From: Plumapathes pennacea
Lineage: Eukaryota; Cnidaria; Anthozoa; Antipatharia; Myriopathidae
Reading direction: 5' to 3'
Length of the DNA stretch: 64,000 nucleotides
NCBI GenBank assembly: GCA_964036295.1
Contig: OZ038462.1
Coordinates: 19,982,863 to 20,046,862 of the forward strand
How positions within the stretch are numbered: position 1 is the stretch's first letter; every line of letters starts with the position of its first letter. The position numbers and the translations under genes were made by a program. Below the pieces are notes generated by a model. The model ran no database searches. It was not told the DNA's origin and saw only the letters and a program-made list of their open reading frames with translations. This document shows positions 23,123-35,132 of the stretch, in pieces.

Positions 23123-24490
23123 CAACAGTACTCTACCGCATGTCACCAACAAAATGGCGGTTTACAGTTAAGCTGCCGATGTAACCTCGCCTACAGTGGT
23201 CGCTCTATGCGGATGGCCCTGGGGACGAGGTCGTACGCCAGACAGACAGACTGACACAACATTAAATTTCGAGATGGCGAGCCGCTTGGAGTCTCCAAAG
23301 AAGGCAATTTTCCTGCGTTAGCGCCGTGATTATTACCCTCGCTTCGCTCGGGCATAATCCTACTTGGCCTTCATCACAGTTCCCGGGGCATCAAACGACA
23401 AAATACACGGGGATTGTTGAAATACCATAATGATAACACGACTTTAAAATAGCATACGCGTATACTGTACGTTAATGGATGTAATTTTTCAAAACTCACC
23501 GGTTCCTGAAAGCGATAGCTTTAGCTCTTTTCCAGCAAACGAAACAAAGCCGAAACATTTCTTTTCGTCTTAAATGATTTCAAAATACACTGTATAGAGC
23601 AGTCCTCATACAGTACGAAAATTCCACTTTCCATTGTATTGTGCATCGTCATCTTGCCAAAACTTGGATTCTGAAACTACAATTCTGTTACTGTAAAAAG
23701 GTGAAATTTGCCACGACAATTGTTTGATTTCCACCAACTGTATTTTGTTGTTCCTTTCTGAAGAAATGCCTGCGATTTAACACAATACTAGCGTCTGGGA
23801 TTGTGTTCAGGTCGGCCAGTCGATGCCTTAAAGAATCCGTTTCATGGGTAGTAAGCTTGCCTCCCATACACTGGCAAAATATCCGGGCAGTTTACAGCTG
23901 TCCGTCGAATTGCTTGGCCTTGTATCTGCATCTTGTTGTACAAAATCACTTTCGTTCGTACTCTACCGCATGTCACCAAGAAAATGACGGTTTACAGTTA
24001 AGCTGCCGATGTAACCTCGCCTGCTGTGGTCGCTCTACGCGGATGGCCCTGGGGACGAGGTTGTACGCCAGACAGACAGACTGACAGACGAACATTAAAT
24101 TTCGAGATGGCGACCAGCTTGGAGTCTCGAAAGAAGGCGATTTTGCTGTTTGCGATTTTGCTTGCTGATTAGCGTTGTGATTATTACCCTCGCTTCGCTC
24201 GGGGATAATCCCATACACTTGCAAAACGTCCGGGCAGTTTACAGCTGTCCGTCGAACTGCTTGGCCTTGTATCTGCATCTTGTTGTACAAAATCACTTCC
24301 GTTTGTACTCCATCATATGTAACCAAAAAATATGGCGATTTCCAGTTTACCATGCGGATGAGTCTGGGACGAGGTCATATGCCATACTGACAGACTGACA
24401 AACGAATATTAAATTTCGAGATGGCGACCCGCTTGGAGTCTCCAAATAAGGCGATACTACTGCATTAGGGTTGTGATTATTTCCCTCGCT
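23123..24490. repeat. Family C: three copies in tandem
   Basis: A tail-only copy (23123-23353), a nearly full copy (23354-24206) and another partial copy (24207-24490) follow each other. Each ends in a CCTCGCTTCGCTCGGG-type or related edge. The ORFs at 23803-24398 fall wholly inside the repeat and are not supported as genes. Confidence 0.65.
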
Positions 24491-24960
24491 TACACTGGGG
24501 AAAATAAAAAGACGGTCTGCTCGGAAGGAGATCGTATACTGTATCAAACTTTTTTTGCGACTCCGAACGCAATAATTATTAATCAACTCCTATTTCGTCT
24601 GACCACCACAAATCAAAGCTTCGCACTCGAGATTTTGTTCTGCGCGGATTGCTTCAATACTTTTCCCGCAGTGAATGGCTCGCTGCCATCACAAATATTG
24701 ATGAGCTCCCCTCAATATGCACTTCTTTACGCACCGACTGAAATATTTGATCCGCCATTTCAAAGGGCACCGAGAGTCAAAAGATGAATTAGCAATCCAT
24801 TTCCCAACAGCTCGTTTGAAAAGATTATTTTCTTTTGGCTACCTAACTAGTCTAGCCCTGGTGTATGGTTAATTAAGGTAGCTAGTACCATCTCATGATC
24901 ATTTTTTCCCATAGCTTTATCGAACTTCATGTAAAAAAGGAAAAGGTCACAAATAAACTG
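24491..24960. other. No gene seen
   Basis: One open frame of about 100 codons crosses this stretch (24473-24787), but it has no recognisable domain and its start lies inside the family C edge. Confidence 0.4.
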
Positions 24961-24961
24961 T

Positions 24962-24992
<31 letters not shown>
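24962..24992. repeat. (TG)n microsatellite
   Basis: About 15 uninterrupted TG dinucleotides occur just upstream of the CAA-rich array. The second copy of this region (62330) lacks the tract. Confidence 0.95.
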
Positions 24993-24995
<3 letters not shown>

Positions 24996-25164
24996 GGCCC
25001 AAAAGTGCTACTTACCTATTTTGCAATGTTGATGTTACGTTTTGTGTGTTTGTTGGGATCAAATTTACCTTTGGAGTTTTTACGCATTTTCTAGATAGTA
25101 GCCGAAAGTGTCCTCCCAACCATTTTAGCAGTTTTTTTCCCATCTGGAAATGTGTAAAAGAATC

Positions 25165-25380
25165 AACAACAACAACAACAGCAACAGCAATAGCAATAAC
25201 AGCAGCAACAACAACAGAAACCACAACAACAACAACAGAAACAGCAACAGCAACAGCAGCAGCAGCAGCAACAAAAATAATAACAACAACAACAGCAACA
25301 TCAACAGATCAACAGGACAACAAAAACAACAACAATAACGACAGCAACAACAAAAACAACAAAAACAACAGTAGTAGCAG

Positions 25381-25413
<33 letters not shown>

Positions 25414-25532
25414 TAGCAACAGCAACAGCAACAGCACCTGCAACAGCAATAAACAACAACAACATTAACAGCAACAGTAACAGCAAAAGCAAAAGTAACA
25501 ACAGCAATAACAACAACAACAACAATAGCAAT

Positions 25533-25565
<33 letters not shown>

Positions 25566-25615
25566 GACAGCAACAGCAACAGCAATAACAACAACAACAA
25601 CGACAACAACAGCAC
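25165..25615. repeat. CAA/CAG-rich trinucleotide array
   Basis: About 450 nt consist almost entirely of CAA with interspersed CAG, AAT and GCA triplets. It reads as poly-Asn/Gln/Thr on the plus strand and poly-Leu/Val on the minus strand, so all long frames here are composition artefacts. A homologous but differently interrupted array lies at 62498-62825, also upstream of a GPCR copy. Confidence 0.9.
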
Positions 25616-25864
25616 TTTTACTGTCCTTAGAAACTAATATTCTTCTCAAACGAGCGGGATTGAAAAGACTTCCTCTTGCTTACGAGCTTCGGGGCCCCTA
25701 AAATGGCGGATCGAGATAGAAATATAAGAATAATAATTAAAATATGCATAGACAAGTTAATATATCTTTTTAGCTATATGAAAAAGTCGAACTTTTTCTT
25801 TTAATTTTACCAAATGCGTTTTGACATTGTTGCTATTGTTCTTGTCTAGTATTATATTGCACAA

Positions 25865-26974
25865 ATGGAAAACTCCACCACAACACCTTCTTACTGGGTG
25901 GAGCCTCGTGGTTTGACGATCTTCAGACTGATCTTCGAGGTGTCTATTGCTGTAGCAGGGATAATCGGCAATATACTGGTCTATGTGGTAATAATAAAGA
26001 GCTTCAAAACAAAAAAGACCATGAACACATTTCTCTTGAGCCTGGCAACTGCAGACTTGGGAGTTTTGTTTCTCAACTTTCCAATTGCCCTTTCTAAGGA
26101 GCAGAGCCCATCAAAGTATATTTTTGGGGAATTCTTCTGCCTGTACATTGCTCCCGCAACAGAGACATTCTTTTGCGCATCCATTTGGTCTCTCACGGCC
26201 ATAGCTGTCGACAGATACCGAAACATCGTCGGTGCTAACCAACTGCGACGTCGGACGTCTCCCAAGACCTTAAGGATTGCAATAGTGGCCATTTGGCTCG
26301 TTTCTTTCATCGTTGCCTCGTTGCCCCTGTACATGATAATGGACTACAAAGACGGTAGTTGTGGACCAGTGTGGCCAGATATTCAAAGCAGGGAAATAAT
26401 AATGCAAACATACAACATCTTCCTCGCAGTTGTGTGGTACGCGCTGCCTCTAGTGGTCATCAGTTTCACCTACTTTCGTATCAGGCAAAGGATGTCGCAA
26501 AGCATTCGCTTTCGTATGGCAATGCAGAGCATCATGAAAGACATGCGAAACCGTCAGCTTCGTGATAATGAGAAAACGAGGAGAATCCTTTCGCCGTTGG
26601 TGATCCTCTTCGCCATCACCATGCTCCCAATCACTGTCCTTCGTTTGATAGTAAACTACGTGAGTATAAGCCCAGATGCTTTCATTGTGGTGTACAACGT
26701 GTCAGTGATCTGTGTGATCACCAACTCAGCCGTCAATCCCATCCTGTACTACATCGTAAGCAAGGAGTTCCGCCTCGCATACCAGCTGATCATCAACCGT
26801 TTGTGCAAGTCCTGTTGCCAGCCGTTCAGTGTTGGTTTCAAGAAAAGATGGCACAGCCGTGGAAGCTCCACAAGAGTCAAAACAACGAAAACTGGCATCA
26901 TAAACTTTGATCATTCTCCGAATAATTCCTGCAGTGGTAACAAACATCCTTTCGAGATTATTTCCGCAGTATAA
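25865..26974 (+). CDS. Class A (rhodopsin-like) G-protein-coupled receptor, intact, intronless
   Basis: This is a 369-aa seven-transmembrane receptor of the rhodopsin class, predicted at the plasma membrane. Family landmarks are all visible: Asn36 in TM1 (GN), Asp64 in TM2 (LATAD), Cys92 and Cys166 for the TM3-ECL2 disulfide, DRY at 116-118, Trp144 in TM4, Pro195 in TM5, Pro255 in TM6 and NPxxY at 291-295 in TM7. TM6 reads FAITMLPIT and so lacks the usual Cys-Trp before Pro. The N-terminus is short with one N-glycosylation site (Asn3). The tail has a Cys cluster at 314-318 that could be palmitoylated, and it is basic. The overall look is that of a peptide- or amine-like receptor, but the ligand cannot be named. 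ATG 25865 is the first in frame, and a paralogue at 63188 shares it exactly. A poly(A) signal lies at 27116. Confidence 0.9.
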   Translation: MENSTTTPSYWVEPRGLTIFRLIFEVSIAVAGIIGNILVYVVIIKSFKTKKTMNTFLLSLATADLGVLFLNFPIALSKEQSPSKYIFGEFFCLYIAPATETFFCASIWSLTAIAVDRYRNIVGANQLRRRTSPKTLRIAIVAIWLVSFIVASLPLYMIMDYKDGSCGPVWPDIQSREIIMQTYNIFLAVVWYALPLVVISFTYFRIRQRMSQSIRFRMAMQSIMKDMRNRQLRDNEKTRRILSPLVILFAITMLPITVLRLIVNYVSISPDAFIVVYNVSVICVITNSAVNPILYYIVSKEFRLAYQLIINRLCKSCCQPFSVGFKKRWHSRGSSTRVKTTKTGIINFDHSPNNSCSGNKHPFEIISAV

Positions 26975-27115
26975 CAACATAAGAAAGTGCTCTGACTTAT
27001 CTTTTGAAAGAACACGAAGCAGGTTGTAAGGGAAATCTCACTCGCTCGTTTTGCTTGCACCAGAATCTTACAGCCTGTGGAACGTCATACGCAAATATGG
27101 GAATGTATGTAATGT

Positions 27116-27121
27116 AATAAA
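27116..27121 (+). promoter_or_regulatory. AATAAA polyadenylation signal of the GPCR
   Basis: AATAAA lies about 140 nt after the GPCR stop codon and is followed by a T-rich stretch. It is the first canonical signal downstream of the gene. Confidence 0.6.
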
Positions 27122-27438
27122 GCTTTTTTTCGGATGACTGTCGAAAACCAAAACCAAAGCAAGTCCTCCTGTACTCAAAATACAAGTTTTCCTAACCATT
27201 CGTAGAAGAACATTTATAAGCAATGTGGTAAGAATTGATGGTTCAATCAGCTTTCACTGGGCAAGCCAAGGTATCATATATGCCACTTTCTTGAAACTGA
27301 TCTCTCCTGAGGGAATTGGAGTTGATCAATCTTAGAAGTGACCCCCTCCTACCCTGGTTCCATAGGTTCCTCGCTTGCCAATTAAGAACGGCAAATTAAG
27401 GCTCGGCAGAGTGCGGCGAACATTGGCAAGGGAACATC

Positions 27439-27574
27439 TGGCGCGTAAGGTAGCAACCTCATTTCTATGCTGCTTCTTCTCGCTCGCGATCGCCATTGTG
27501 TTTGTCAAACATTAACCAATCAGCGACGAGGTTCAGCTGAATTCATGGAAGTGAGGTTGCTACCTCGCGCGCCG
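27439..27574. mobile_element. About 135-bp MITE
   Basis: GCGCGTAAGGTAGCAACCTC at the left and its near-complement (GAGGTTGCTACCTCGCGCG) at the right form inverted repeats of about 26 nt. No coding capacity is visible. Confidence 0.65.
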
Positions 27575-28121
27575 AGGTCATTTCCGCTCGCTTCGTCACC
27601 GCCGTTCTTGTCGGAAAGCTCTTAAAGGAGAAATATAAGGACCTCTGGAACCGGGATAGCCCCTTTCAAGCTCAAAACATACAGATTGTCTCAAAACGCA
27701 TCATCGTGGTGTACACCCCTGTTATGCTCTCCTGCTACTCTACTATCAACGAATCTCACCAGGTGACACCAGAGATTACTCTGGAACTAATATACTGGCA
27801 ATTGAGAGCTTCGATGCTCTAGCCTGGCGGCTCTTCAAGCCTCCTGTCGTAACAGAGCCGTGCACTCAAGATCGATTTGATGGAATAAGGATACGATCGT
27901 CTCGAAAATTTGTCAACTTCTGTGGATTCACCGTTGGACTATTGTTGCTGTGTGGTGACATCTCTAGCCAGCCTGGCCCCTACACTAGCTACAGCCAAAG
28001 ACCTAAGGTTCCAAGACGCCCTATTCTTAACTGTCTCGCTTTGAACGCTCGCAGTCTGAAAAGCTTTCATAAAATAACACATGGCGGTGGCTATGTCTGA
28101 AATCTCTCTCGTTTCCAGGAA

Positions 28122-28967
28122 TTGGTTTACAGTGAGGACGCAGATATCGCCCTTGTCTGCGAAATATGGCTCAACAAAGATGTATTTAACAACGAGATAC
28201 TTCCAAGCGAATATTCCATCATCAGGAAAGACAGAGACACACGCGACGGTGGAGTACTCATCGCGGTTAAAACAAGCTCCTTCAACTCAGTAAGGGAACT
28301 GGATTTTGAAACTACCATTGAAGCTTGCTTTGCAGAGGTAACAACAAACTCTGATATGAAATTGCTCCTGTGCTGCCTTTACAGGCCACCCAATTCAGAT
28401 AGAAACTGGTTAGATTCTTTTAATCTACTCCTCTCCCAAGTTCGCGGGCGGTACGCGAACATGCTAATTTGTGGCGACATAAACTTCCCAAATATCTCTT
28501 GGGAATTCCCTGAACGAACTCGAGGTGTTGATAAACTTTACTTCACGGAACTGTTGGGCGATTATTTCTTGACACAGCTCGTCACCTCACCCACCAGAGG
28601 TGATAACGTGTTAGACCTCGTGATAACCAGCGGGCTAGAGTTAGTGAAGCTTGACTCTGTTATACAACCAGACAACGCTGGTCTATTTACAGATTACTGT
28701 ACCATCAGCTTTCGTGTCAAAGCCTCAATCAAAGCTCCCCACAAGCTCAACAGGACCGTGTACGACTACCGAAGGGGAGACTTTAACGGGCTGCGATCCG
28801 CCCTCCAATCACTTGATCTGTCTATATTTCTCCAAGATGAAGGCGATATCAATATGGACTGGCTCCATTGGAAGGATGGTTTCCTGTCTGCAGTCGCTGA
28901 CTTCATCTCCTCAAAGAAAATTAAAGGGAAAAATTCCCCACCGTGGATCACCGAATACACCACCTAA
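28122..28967 (+). pseudogene. LINE AP-type endonuclease
   Basis: The frame of about 280 codons carries the endonuclease/exonuclease/phosphatase signatures seen in LINEs: ALVCEIWLN near the start, RDGGVLIAVK, CCLYRPPNSDRNW, LICGDINFPNISWE, RGDNVLDLVIT and a late segment (FTDYCTISF) where intact elements usually have SDH. The catalytic GDxN is kept, but the expected SDH His is not seen. The preceding NARSL motif lies in another frame near 28050, so the N-terminus is frameshifted. A stop at 28965 separates it from the RT. Confidence 0.85.
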
Positions 28968-30929
28968 GGAAAAAGGAGGCAGTCAGGTGGAAGTTAAAGA
29001 AGTCCTCGACTAGCTATCTTAGGGAGAAGTTCAAGCTACTCCGAGCCTCAATCAAGCATATGATAAGGGAGAGCCGAGCCAATTATTTTGCCTCTCTTGA
29101 CTTTGCGCACCAGCCCAAGAGATTCTGGTCAGTCTCTAGAACCACAAATAGAACATCCAGATTTCCATCAGCGATGTCAATGGAAGCCGCCGTTCATACA
29201 GACCAGGGTCCAATCAACCACCATACATCGGCCTCCACGCCATGTAAGATTGCCGAATTGTTCAATACGTATTTTTCATCTGGTGTTTTGGACCACCCCA
29301 TTCGACCTCTCCCCTGATGTGCCCCCCTCGGAACCCAGACCAGTCCTATCAGATCTGGATATCACTCCCGAGGAAGTGCTAGCGTCGCTAAATCATCTGG
29401 ATGCCTCTAAAGCGTCTGGACCTGACGGCATCCCGGCACGACTGTTGAAAGAGACAGCAGAGCAGATTGCTTCATCATTAACACTGCTATTCAACAAATC
29501 TCTTCGACGTGGAGTGCTTCCGGACGAATGGAAACTAGCTAACATCGTGCATGTGTACAAAAAGGGCAAAAAAGAGCACATGGAAAACTATAGACCCATT
29601 TCCCTGTTACCATTAATCTCGAAAGTCCTCGAACGCTACGTCCTCGTGGGTGTAAGGGACCATCTTTATCGCTTCATAAGCACTGCACAACATGGTTTTT
29701 TTACCGGGGAGATTATGCGTAACACAACTGATCACAGCTCTCGATCAAATAGGCGCGAAACTTGACGCTGGCAAGCAGACTGACATAATCTATGTAGACA
29801 CGTTTAAAGCGTTTGATAAGGTGAACCATGCCCTCCTGCTACACAAGCTCCAACACGTCAGCATCACTGGCCGCCTACATGACTGGTTTAGTGCGTACTT
29901 AACGAACCGAAGACAGCAGGTCACCCTTCTCGGTGCTACTTCTACAGAGCATCTTGTGACATCTGGAGTGCCCTAGGGATCAATCCTAGGACCGTTGCTT
30001 TTCCTACTGTTTGTCAACGACCTTCCAGAGGCGATAAATTTATCTGAAGTCGCGTGTTTCGCAGACGACACGAAAATTTATAAACAAATGGACTCCATAA
30101 AGGACGCCGAAGCCTTGCAGACTGATTTGACTAGTCTTGTGGAGTGGTCAGAATTGTCAGCATTGCTCTTTAACCGTGCCAAGTGCAAGACCCAACAAGT
30201 CACTAGGAAAAAAAAGCCCTGTACATCTCCCTTATTCCATTCAGGGAAAGAACTTAGAGCTCTGTACTGAAGAAAAGGACTTGGGCGTATGGATCTCATC
30301 GGATCTGAAGTGGTCGAAGCAAGTTCATCAACAATGCAGCAAGGCAAACAAGCTGCTGGGATTTGTACGCAGGTCCTCCCGGGAAATCGAGTATATCGCT
30401 ACACGTAGAACCCTGTACCTGGCGTTGGTTCGCCCACATCTGGGTTACGCAACCCAGGTGTGGGCCCCACAATCAATCGAACTGATCAAATCCGTGGAGC
30501 AAGTAGAGAGGCGGGCTACAAAATATGTCCTCAAGCTCCCCTTCCAATCTCAAGTCCCATATAAAGAGAGACTTCAACTTTGTAATCTCTTGCCATACTA
30601 CTGGCACGAGTACCTAGATTTAATCTTTCTCTTCAAAACCACTAACAACTTAATTGTCATTGGCCCTAATGTTTTGCCGCCCCTTAGGTCCACTGTCAGA
30701 ATTACTAGATCTTCTCCTGAACCGGACATTTACCTTCAATCAAAAAAATTGCAAAACTACAGCGTATCAACGCTCTTTTATTGCACGCACTTGCAGGTTG
30801 TGGAACACCCTGCCTCATCACTTGACACTTAAAACGGTCTCCCTAGATATATTCAAGAGCCAGCTGTTCGAATACTATAAACATTTACGATCCAGAAAAT
30901 CCCCGTACGTGGAAATCGGTATGCAGTAA
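28943..30929 (+). pseudogene. LINE reverse transcriptase and C-terminal region (broken)
   Basis: The RT is spread over several frames. The 29088-29765 frame has KASGPDGIPARLLKE and ENYRPISLLPLISKVLE. The 29692-29976 frame has the catalytic-region segment FKAFDKVNHALLLHKL, in which a Thr replaces the usual Asp/Phe context (DTFKAFDKV), and it ends at a TAG within SGVPxGSILGP. The 29995-30270 frame has CFADDTKIY (FADD catalytic motif). The 30137-30929 frames carry the C-terminal domain (EEKDLGVWISSDLKWSKQV). No single frame spans the enzyme. Confidence 0.85.
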
Positions 30930-31189
30930 ATGCAACGCGGCACGTGGCCTAGACCGCCGACCCTCTTGCTGCTTTTAATAATATGTAATTTTTTTTTAGT
31001 TGAGGGTCCACAGTAATTGGCGTCCGCTGTTGTGGCTTCTCCTGCCTAGTGTTTATTATCACCCCTTTCCCCCTTTCTCTTTTAATTTATTTTTTAATTT
31101 ATTTTCTATCTTTATTTTCTATTATTCCTTTTTAGACTATTGTTTTGTAAATGGCGAAGCTTAATAAATAAATAAATAAATAAAGTAAT

Positions 31190-32880
31190 GTAGTGAGAAT
31201 TGAGAGCTAAATCAGCTTTCCAGTCCGAGTACACTATAAAGTGGCAAATTCTCCCTAATCATATATCAATCATATATTAAGGTTGATCACTCTTAGGAGT
31301 AAAAGTCTCACACTCCCATCCCAGACGGAGTACCTTTATTTTTTCTCCCGTTCGTTTCTAGTTTGAGCTTGTCATGTGCCGAATAGAAAGCAGTAATCAA
31401 TCCATTTGGTTTTACGAAGACTTTCGATGTTTTTCAGGCTATATTCAAATTCAGTACACTGAAAAATGTAAACTTCTATTTCGCATACACTGACAATTCT
31501 TGTCCTTTGGGCCAGTCTTGAGCGAGAGTAAAGTGAAGGTGTGCACGTATATCTTTGGCAGCTTGGCGGATTGTCAGACCCTAGAAAGATACCACGAATA
31601 GCGTCCCTGTATTTTGTAATTTAGCCCTTCAAAGCATATCGTACGGATTTTTCTTTGATTTGGAAGAAATTTAGGCCGTTTCGGGCTTTACAGAACAATT
31701 TTGAGTCAGTCGCACTGGGTTTCAACAAAAGACTGACCTCTGGTCTGCGCAGGGCAACAAAACGCCAAAGAACAAATTTATTCGCAATTTTTGTAGTAAA
31801 CAGTTTTGTAAGTTGCCACTGCCGCACCTTCTACATCGTTTACCGGGGGCTGGTTTAGTTAGTCTCTTGAGGGAATCTTCGCTCGGACTAAATAGTCTTT
31901 AAGTGAATTTTCCTTTCTGTGAGAGACGATGGGAGAATTTTACAGGGATGGTTTATGCAAGACCGGTTTCGGAAAACTTTAGTTTCCTTCGTCAGTTGCT
32001 TTCAGCGGGAGAATTGCTCTGGTGGTTGAGAGCAGATTTGACTGTAAAAACATTTCGTGTCCGTTTATATAGACCAGAGGAGCCCTTGAATGATTTCTGA
32101 TTGGATCGTCAAGAAATAAAAGGATTCAAAGTGTAAACCAATGAATATCGTTCTTTTTCGGGATATTTCGATCCGTTAGGAGTGAAAGGTGTTAGGTGTA
32201 AAATTTATTCGCGATTTTTGTAGTAAACGGGCAGAGTAGTGGAGCAAGCATCGTCCTAGCGTGATTATCCGGATCTAGCATGTATCAGGAGTTTGAAAGT
32301 ATTACATGAAACGCTTTTCTTGTTTCGAGCGTAGAATTTTAATGTTGCGCTTCTTTGGTTCACTTTGCTAACCTCAGAAAAGACAACCCGGGCGTTATAC
32401 TAGTTGATATACGTTTTTGGAGGGGGTCAGCATCCCTATAAAAGAGGGGGTCAGCATTCATAGGGGAGTCAGCAGACCGAGGATCAATCTTTTGTCGAAA
32501 CCCATTAAAATGTGCAAAAGGCAACGTTTTTTTAGAACAAAGAACTCCGAATTCAAAGCGGTTGTCTTGTATTCGTTCCGTTCATGCAGGTACCGGTGTT
32601 TGGTTTAATTTCCCGTAGCTCAGTACATTCACCCGCCAGTTTACTGGAATGCTCTCTCAAAATGCGCGCTAAACAAGTGATCCTCTTGTGAGACCCAAGA
32701 TGTGTGTCCACGGCGTTCTAAAGATCGGTCCGGAAACTGACAAACTCCAAGGTGTTCCATAAACCGCTTCAGAGGCCTTAATTCTCAAGTCCTGAGATAC
32801 AAAGTACACTTAAAGGCAGCCAACCTATCTCCAAAATAACCTACAAATATTAGTCTGTGCGATGCTGCAAAAAGACTACA
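31190..32880. other. No gene seen
   Basis: Short unrelated frames only. A small tandem motif (GAGGGGGTCAGCAT, about three units) lies at 32418-32475. Confidence 0.4.
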
Positions 32881-32885
32881 GCAGA

Positions 32886-33447
32886 ATGGATTTAGTGTTT
32901 TCCAAGGATATAGCCCTACATGTGAACAAGAAGATCGACCTATTTCTGCAATAGAAGGCTTCATGGACTTTCAGCACACTTTTCTCATCTGCCATCCGAG
33001 GAAGGCCCTGACGTAACTCTACCGTGTGTCCATGACTCCCAAGCTGACTGGGCAGGAATGCGCTGACCCAGAGCACGCCGGTTTTAAACAACTGTTTGAG
33101 ATGTTCAGGTTCGTCCAACAGAACCTGGACGTTTCACCAGTTATCGTAGATGCTGAAGATCTGTTAGATAACCCTGAAGGTATAATGAAGAGCTATTGTG
33201 GAGCAGCAGGGATACCGTACCAGGAAAACATGACAAGATGAAACCAGGGGCCTATTGCCGCGATTTTGACTGTCCATGGTCTGGTTGGCACGATGACGTT
33301 ATGATGATTTCGGGTATCAATCGGCATAAAACTCAAGCTCACGCGATGAAAGGGGACACTCCTGAAGAATGGCAAAGTGCTATTGCAAAGTGTACACCGT
33401 TCTACGAGGTAATGCGTGAACTCAAAATATACGCCCATAGAATGTAA
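32886..33447 (+). pseudogene. Sulfotransferase-like (P-loop) pseudogene fragment
   Basis: The three frames together resemble the C-terminal half of a sulfotransferase-like P-loop protein of the kind fused to or annotated with branched-chain-aminotransferase-like names. Recognisable parts are FLICHPRKAL with LYRVSMTPKL, then SPVIVDAEDLLDNPEGIMKS and YCGAAGIPYQENM, then PWSGWHDDVM. It is broken by a change of frame at about 32960, by a TAA inside the conserved RKAL-LYRVS segment at about 33018, and by a one-base loss near 33238 just after ENMTR. The protein runs without introns through all of these parts, so it could be a processed copy. The N-terminal P-loop is missing. Confidence 0.6.
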
Positions 33448-33449
33448 CT

Positions 33450-34470
33450 GTCATGGTTTTATACTGGTTTCGAGGGTTGTCATTGAGTGTTTCACGTATT
33501 TTTTAAGACCGGTGCGTTAACTCAGAATAACGTGTTAACGTACGCTTGTGAGAGTTTTACTTGCTGTACGTAGACAACTCGGTTTACTGTAGGCCCATGG
33601 AAAAAAATTGTGCAGGCGCGCGGTTCTTGTGGCACTTACAGGAACCACTTTTACTCGTACCGGTGACAGTCGTGCTGTTCAAAACAATAATGGTTACGAT
33701 AATGAACCGCCATTTCAGTCAGTTAACGAGAAAAGAGGGAAGTTGATCAGGTCGAACTTTAGTTACCGCAATATTCTGACAGTCAGCCCACTACACCAGC
33801 ACTCGCCGACTTTCCAGAAGTGAGAATTTTGCATACATCAAATACTTGATCATACTTTTCGCTCCTCAAGAACGTATCCTATGGCGATTTTGGAAGACTG
33901 GAAGAGCAAAACTTGAAAACTCTCGAAACTTCCAGGAAACATTGCTTGGACTATAAGGGGACTTTTTGGTATACATCTGTCTGATTTTTATCAGGCGTTG
34001 ACGAGATATAGCAAGAAAATTATGTATAACTTTAGGCCCCTTTGTTCGCCAGTGTGATGATTTACTCGTACTTATCCAGACTCGCTGTATAAATAGTCAA
34101 GTTCTCCATATTGTGTTTAATTATCGCTGCCGAGAAACTGAAAGGGAAAAGTAGTTTATCACTCTTTGAAATGAAATTTTGATGCAAGGGACTGGTTCAC
34201 AGAGCCTCTCTCGCTCTTGGTCAAAGGACCGCCACGGGTACTGGGGTGAACAAATCAAACACGTGACAAGGGAACAAAATGCTCGACGACAAAATGCTTA
34301 AAAGGAACTGAGTTGCAAATTGCTCACAAGGGGACTTGAAATGGTTGTGTTTTTAAGAGAAAATGCAAAGTGGATCTAAATGGTCGCAATTTGTTCAGCC
34401 ACGAAAGGAATCCCGGAAAGCCTCCGACAAAAGTCTCAACACAACACGAATGCGATACTGGTCATGAAGC
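33450..34470. other. No gene seen
   Basis: I find no coding frame, RNA gene or repeat match that I can support in this stretch. Confidence 0.4.
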
Positions 34471-35132
34471 TGACCAAACCACAGGCAGTCCACACGGTCT
34501 GATGACGTCACGGCCGATCGGTTAATAGGGAACTTAAGCAACTGACGTTTTCGGCGCGACTGCGACGTGAGAAACCGATAAAGACTGGCCCGAGTTCTAC
34601 TGCGCATGCGAATTCCAAACGCACCGCCATCACCCTCACGTCGGCAACGCGAGTTGAGAGATTTTGCCGTCGTAGCGACAACGTGAGTAACTTTGGCCTT
34701 ATTTGTTGCTTTTGTGTACTTTGTTTTTCCATAAATGAGTTTTAAGAGTTGATGTCTGTAAAAATCGAAGAAATGTGGCAATCGGCGGCCAAAGTCAAAA
34801 AATCGAAATCGCTCATACTTTGGTCAGTTGTAGGCATTAGTAAGTAAGAAAACGTGATGTAGTTAGTTTGTCCAGATTTCACCTCCTTTGGGAGAAAATT
34901 TGCAAAACGTAATTCGGCCGATTCTCAGGGGAAACAACGATTTTCGAAGGTCAAGAAAATCACTCTCGTTATCACAAAGAAATGTACCAAGGGCTCTGTA
35001 CTGGTTGTTTATTTGTTAAATAGGTCTTTAGCTTTCTTCTGAGAAGATTGTTCAATGAATACCATTATCTGTGAACTATTGGTAAATTAATAACGGAGGT
35101 CATATTTCAGTCACATTTCATTGTCATAATTT

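Larger units (their letters stand above)
27640..31186 (+). mobile_element. Decayed CR1/L2-like LINE, nearly full length
   Basis: In order the element has a short 5' part with a CGDISSQPGP motif, an AP endonuclease, a reverse transcriptase, a C-terminal region, a short 3' UTR and a (TAAA)n tail at 31163-31186. Several frameshifts and one in-frame stop make it inactive. Sequences just outside (about 27217-27350 and 31187-31330) look distantly alike, which may reflect an older duplicated flank. Confidence 0.85.

Noticed and set aside
25012-25649. Long poly-Leu, poly-Val and poly-Asn frames over the CAA array
   Set aside because: They follow directly from a trinucleotide repeat, occur in several frames on both strands, and have no other coding sign.
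26034-26334. Minus-strand ORF inside the GPCR, also present in copy 2
   Set aside because: It is the antisense shadow of the conserved receptor sequence.
31655-31858. Pair of overlapping 67-68 aa frames on opposite strands
   Set aside because: Short, antisense to each other, no start or splice context and no domain.
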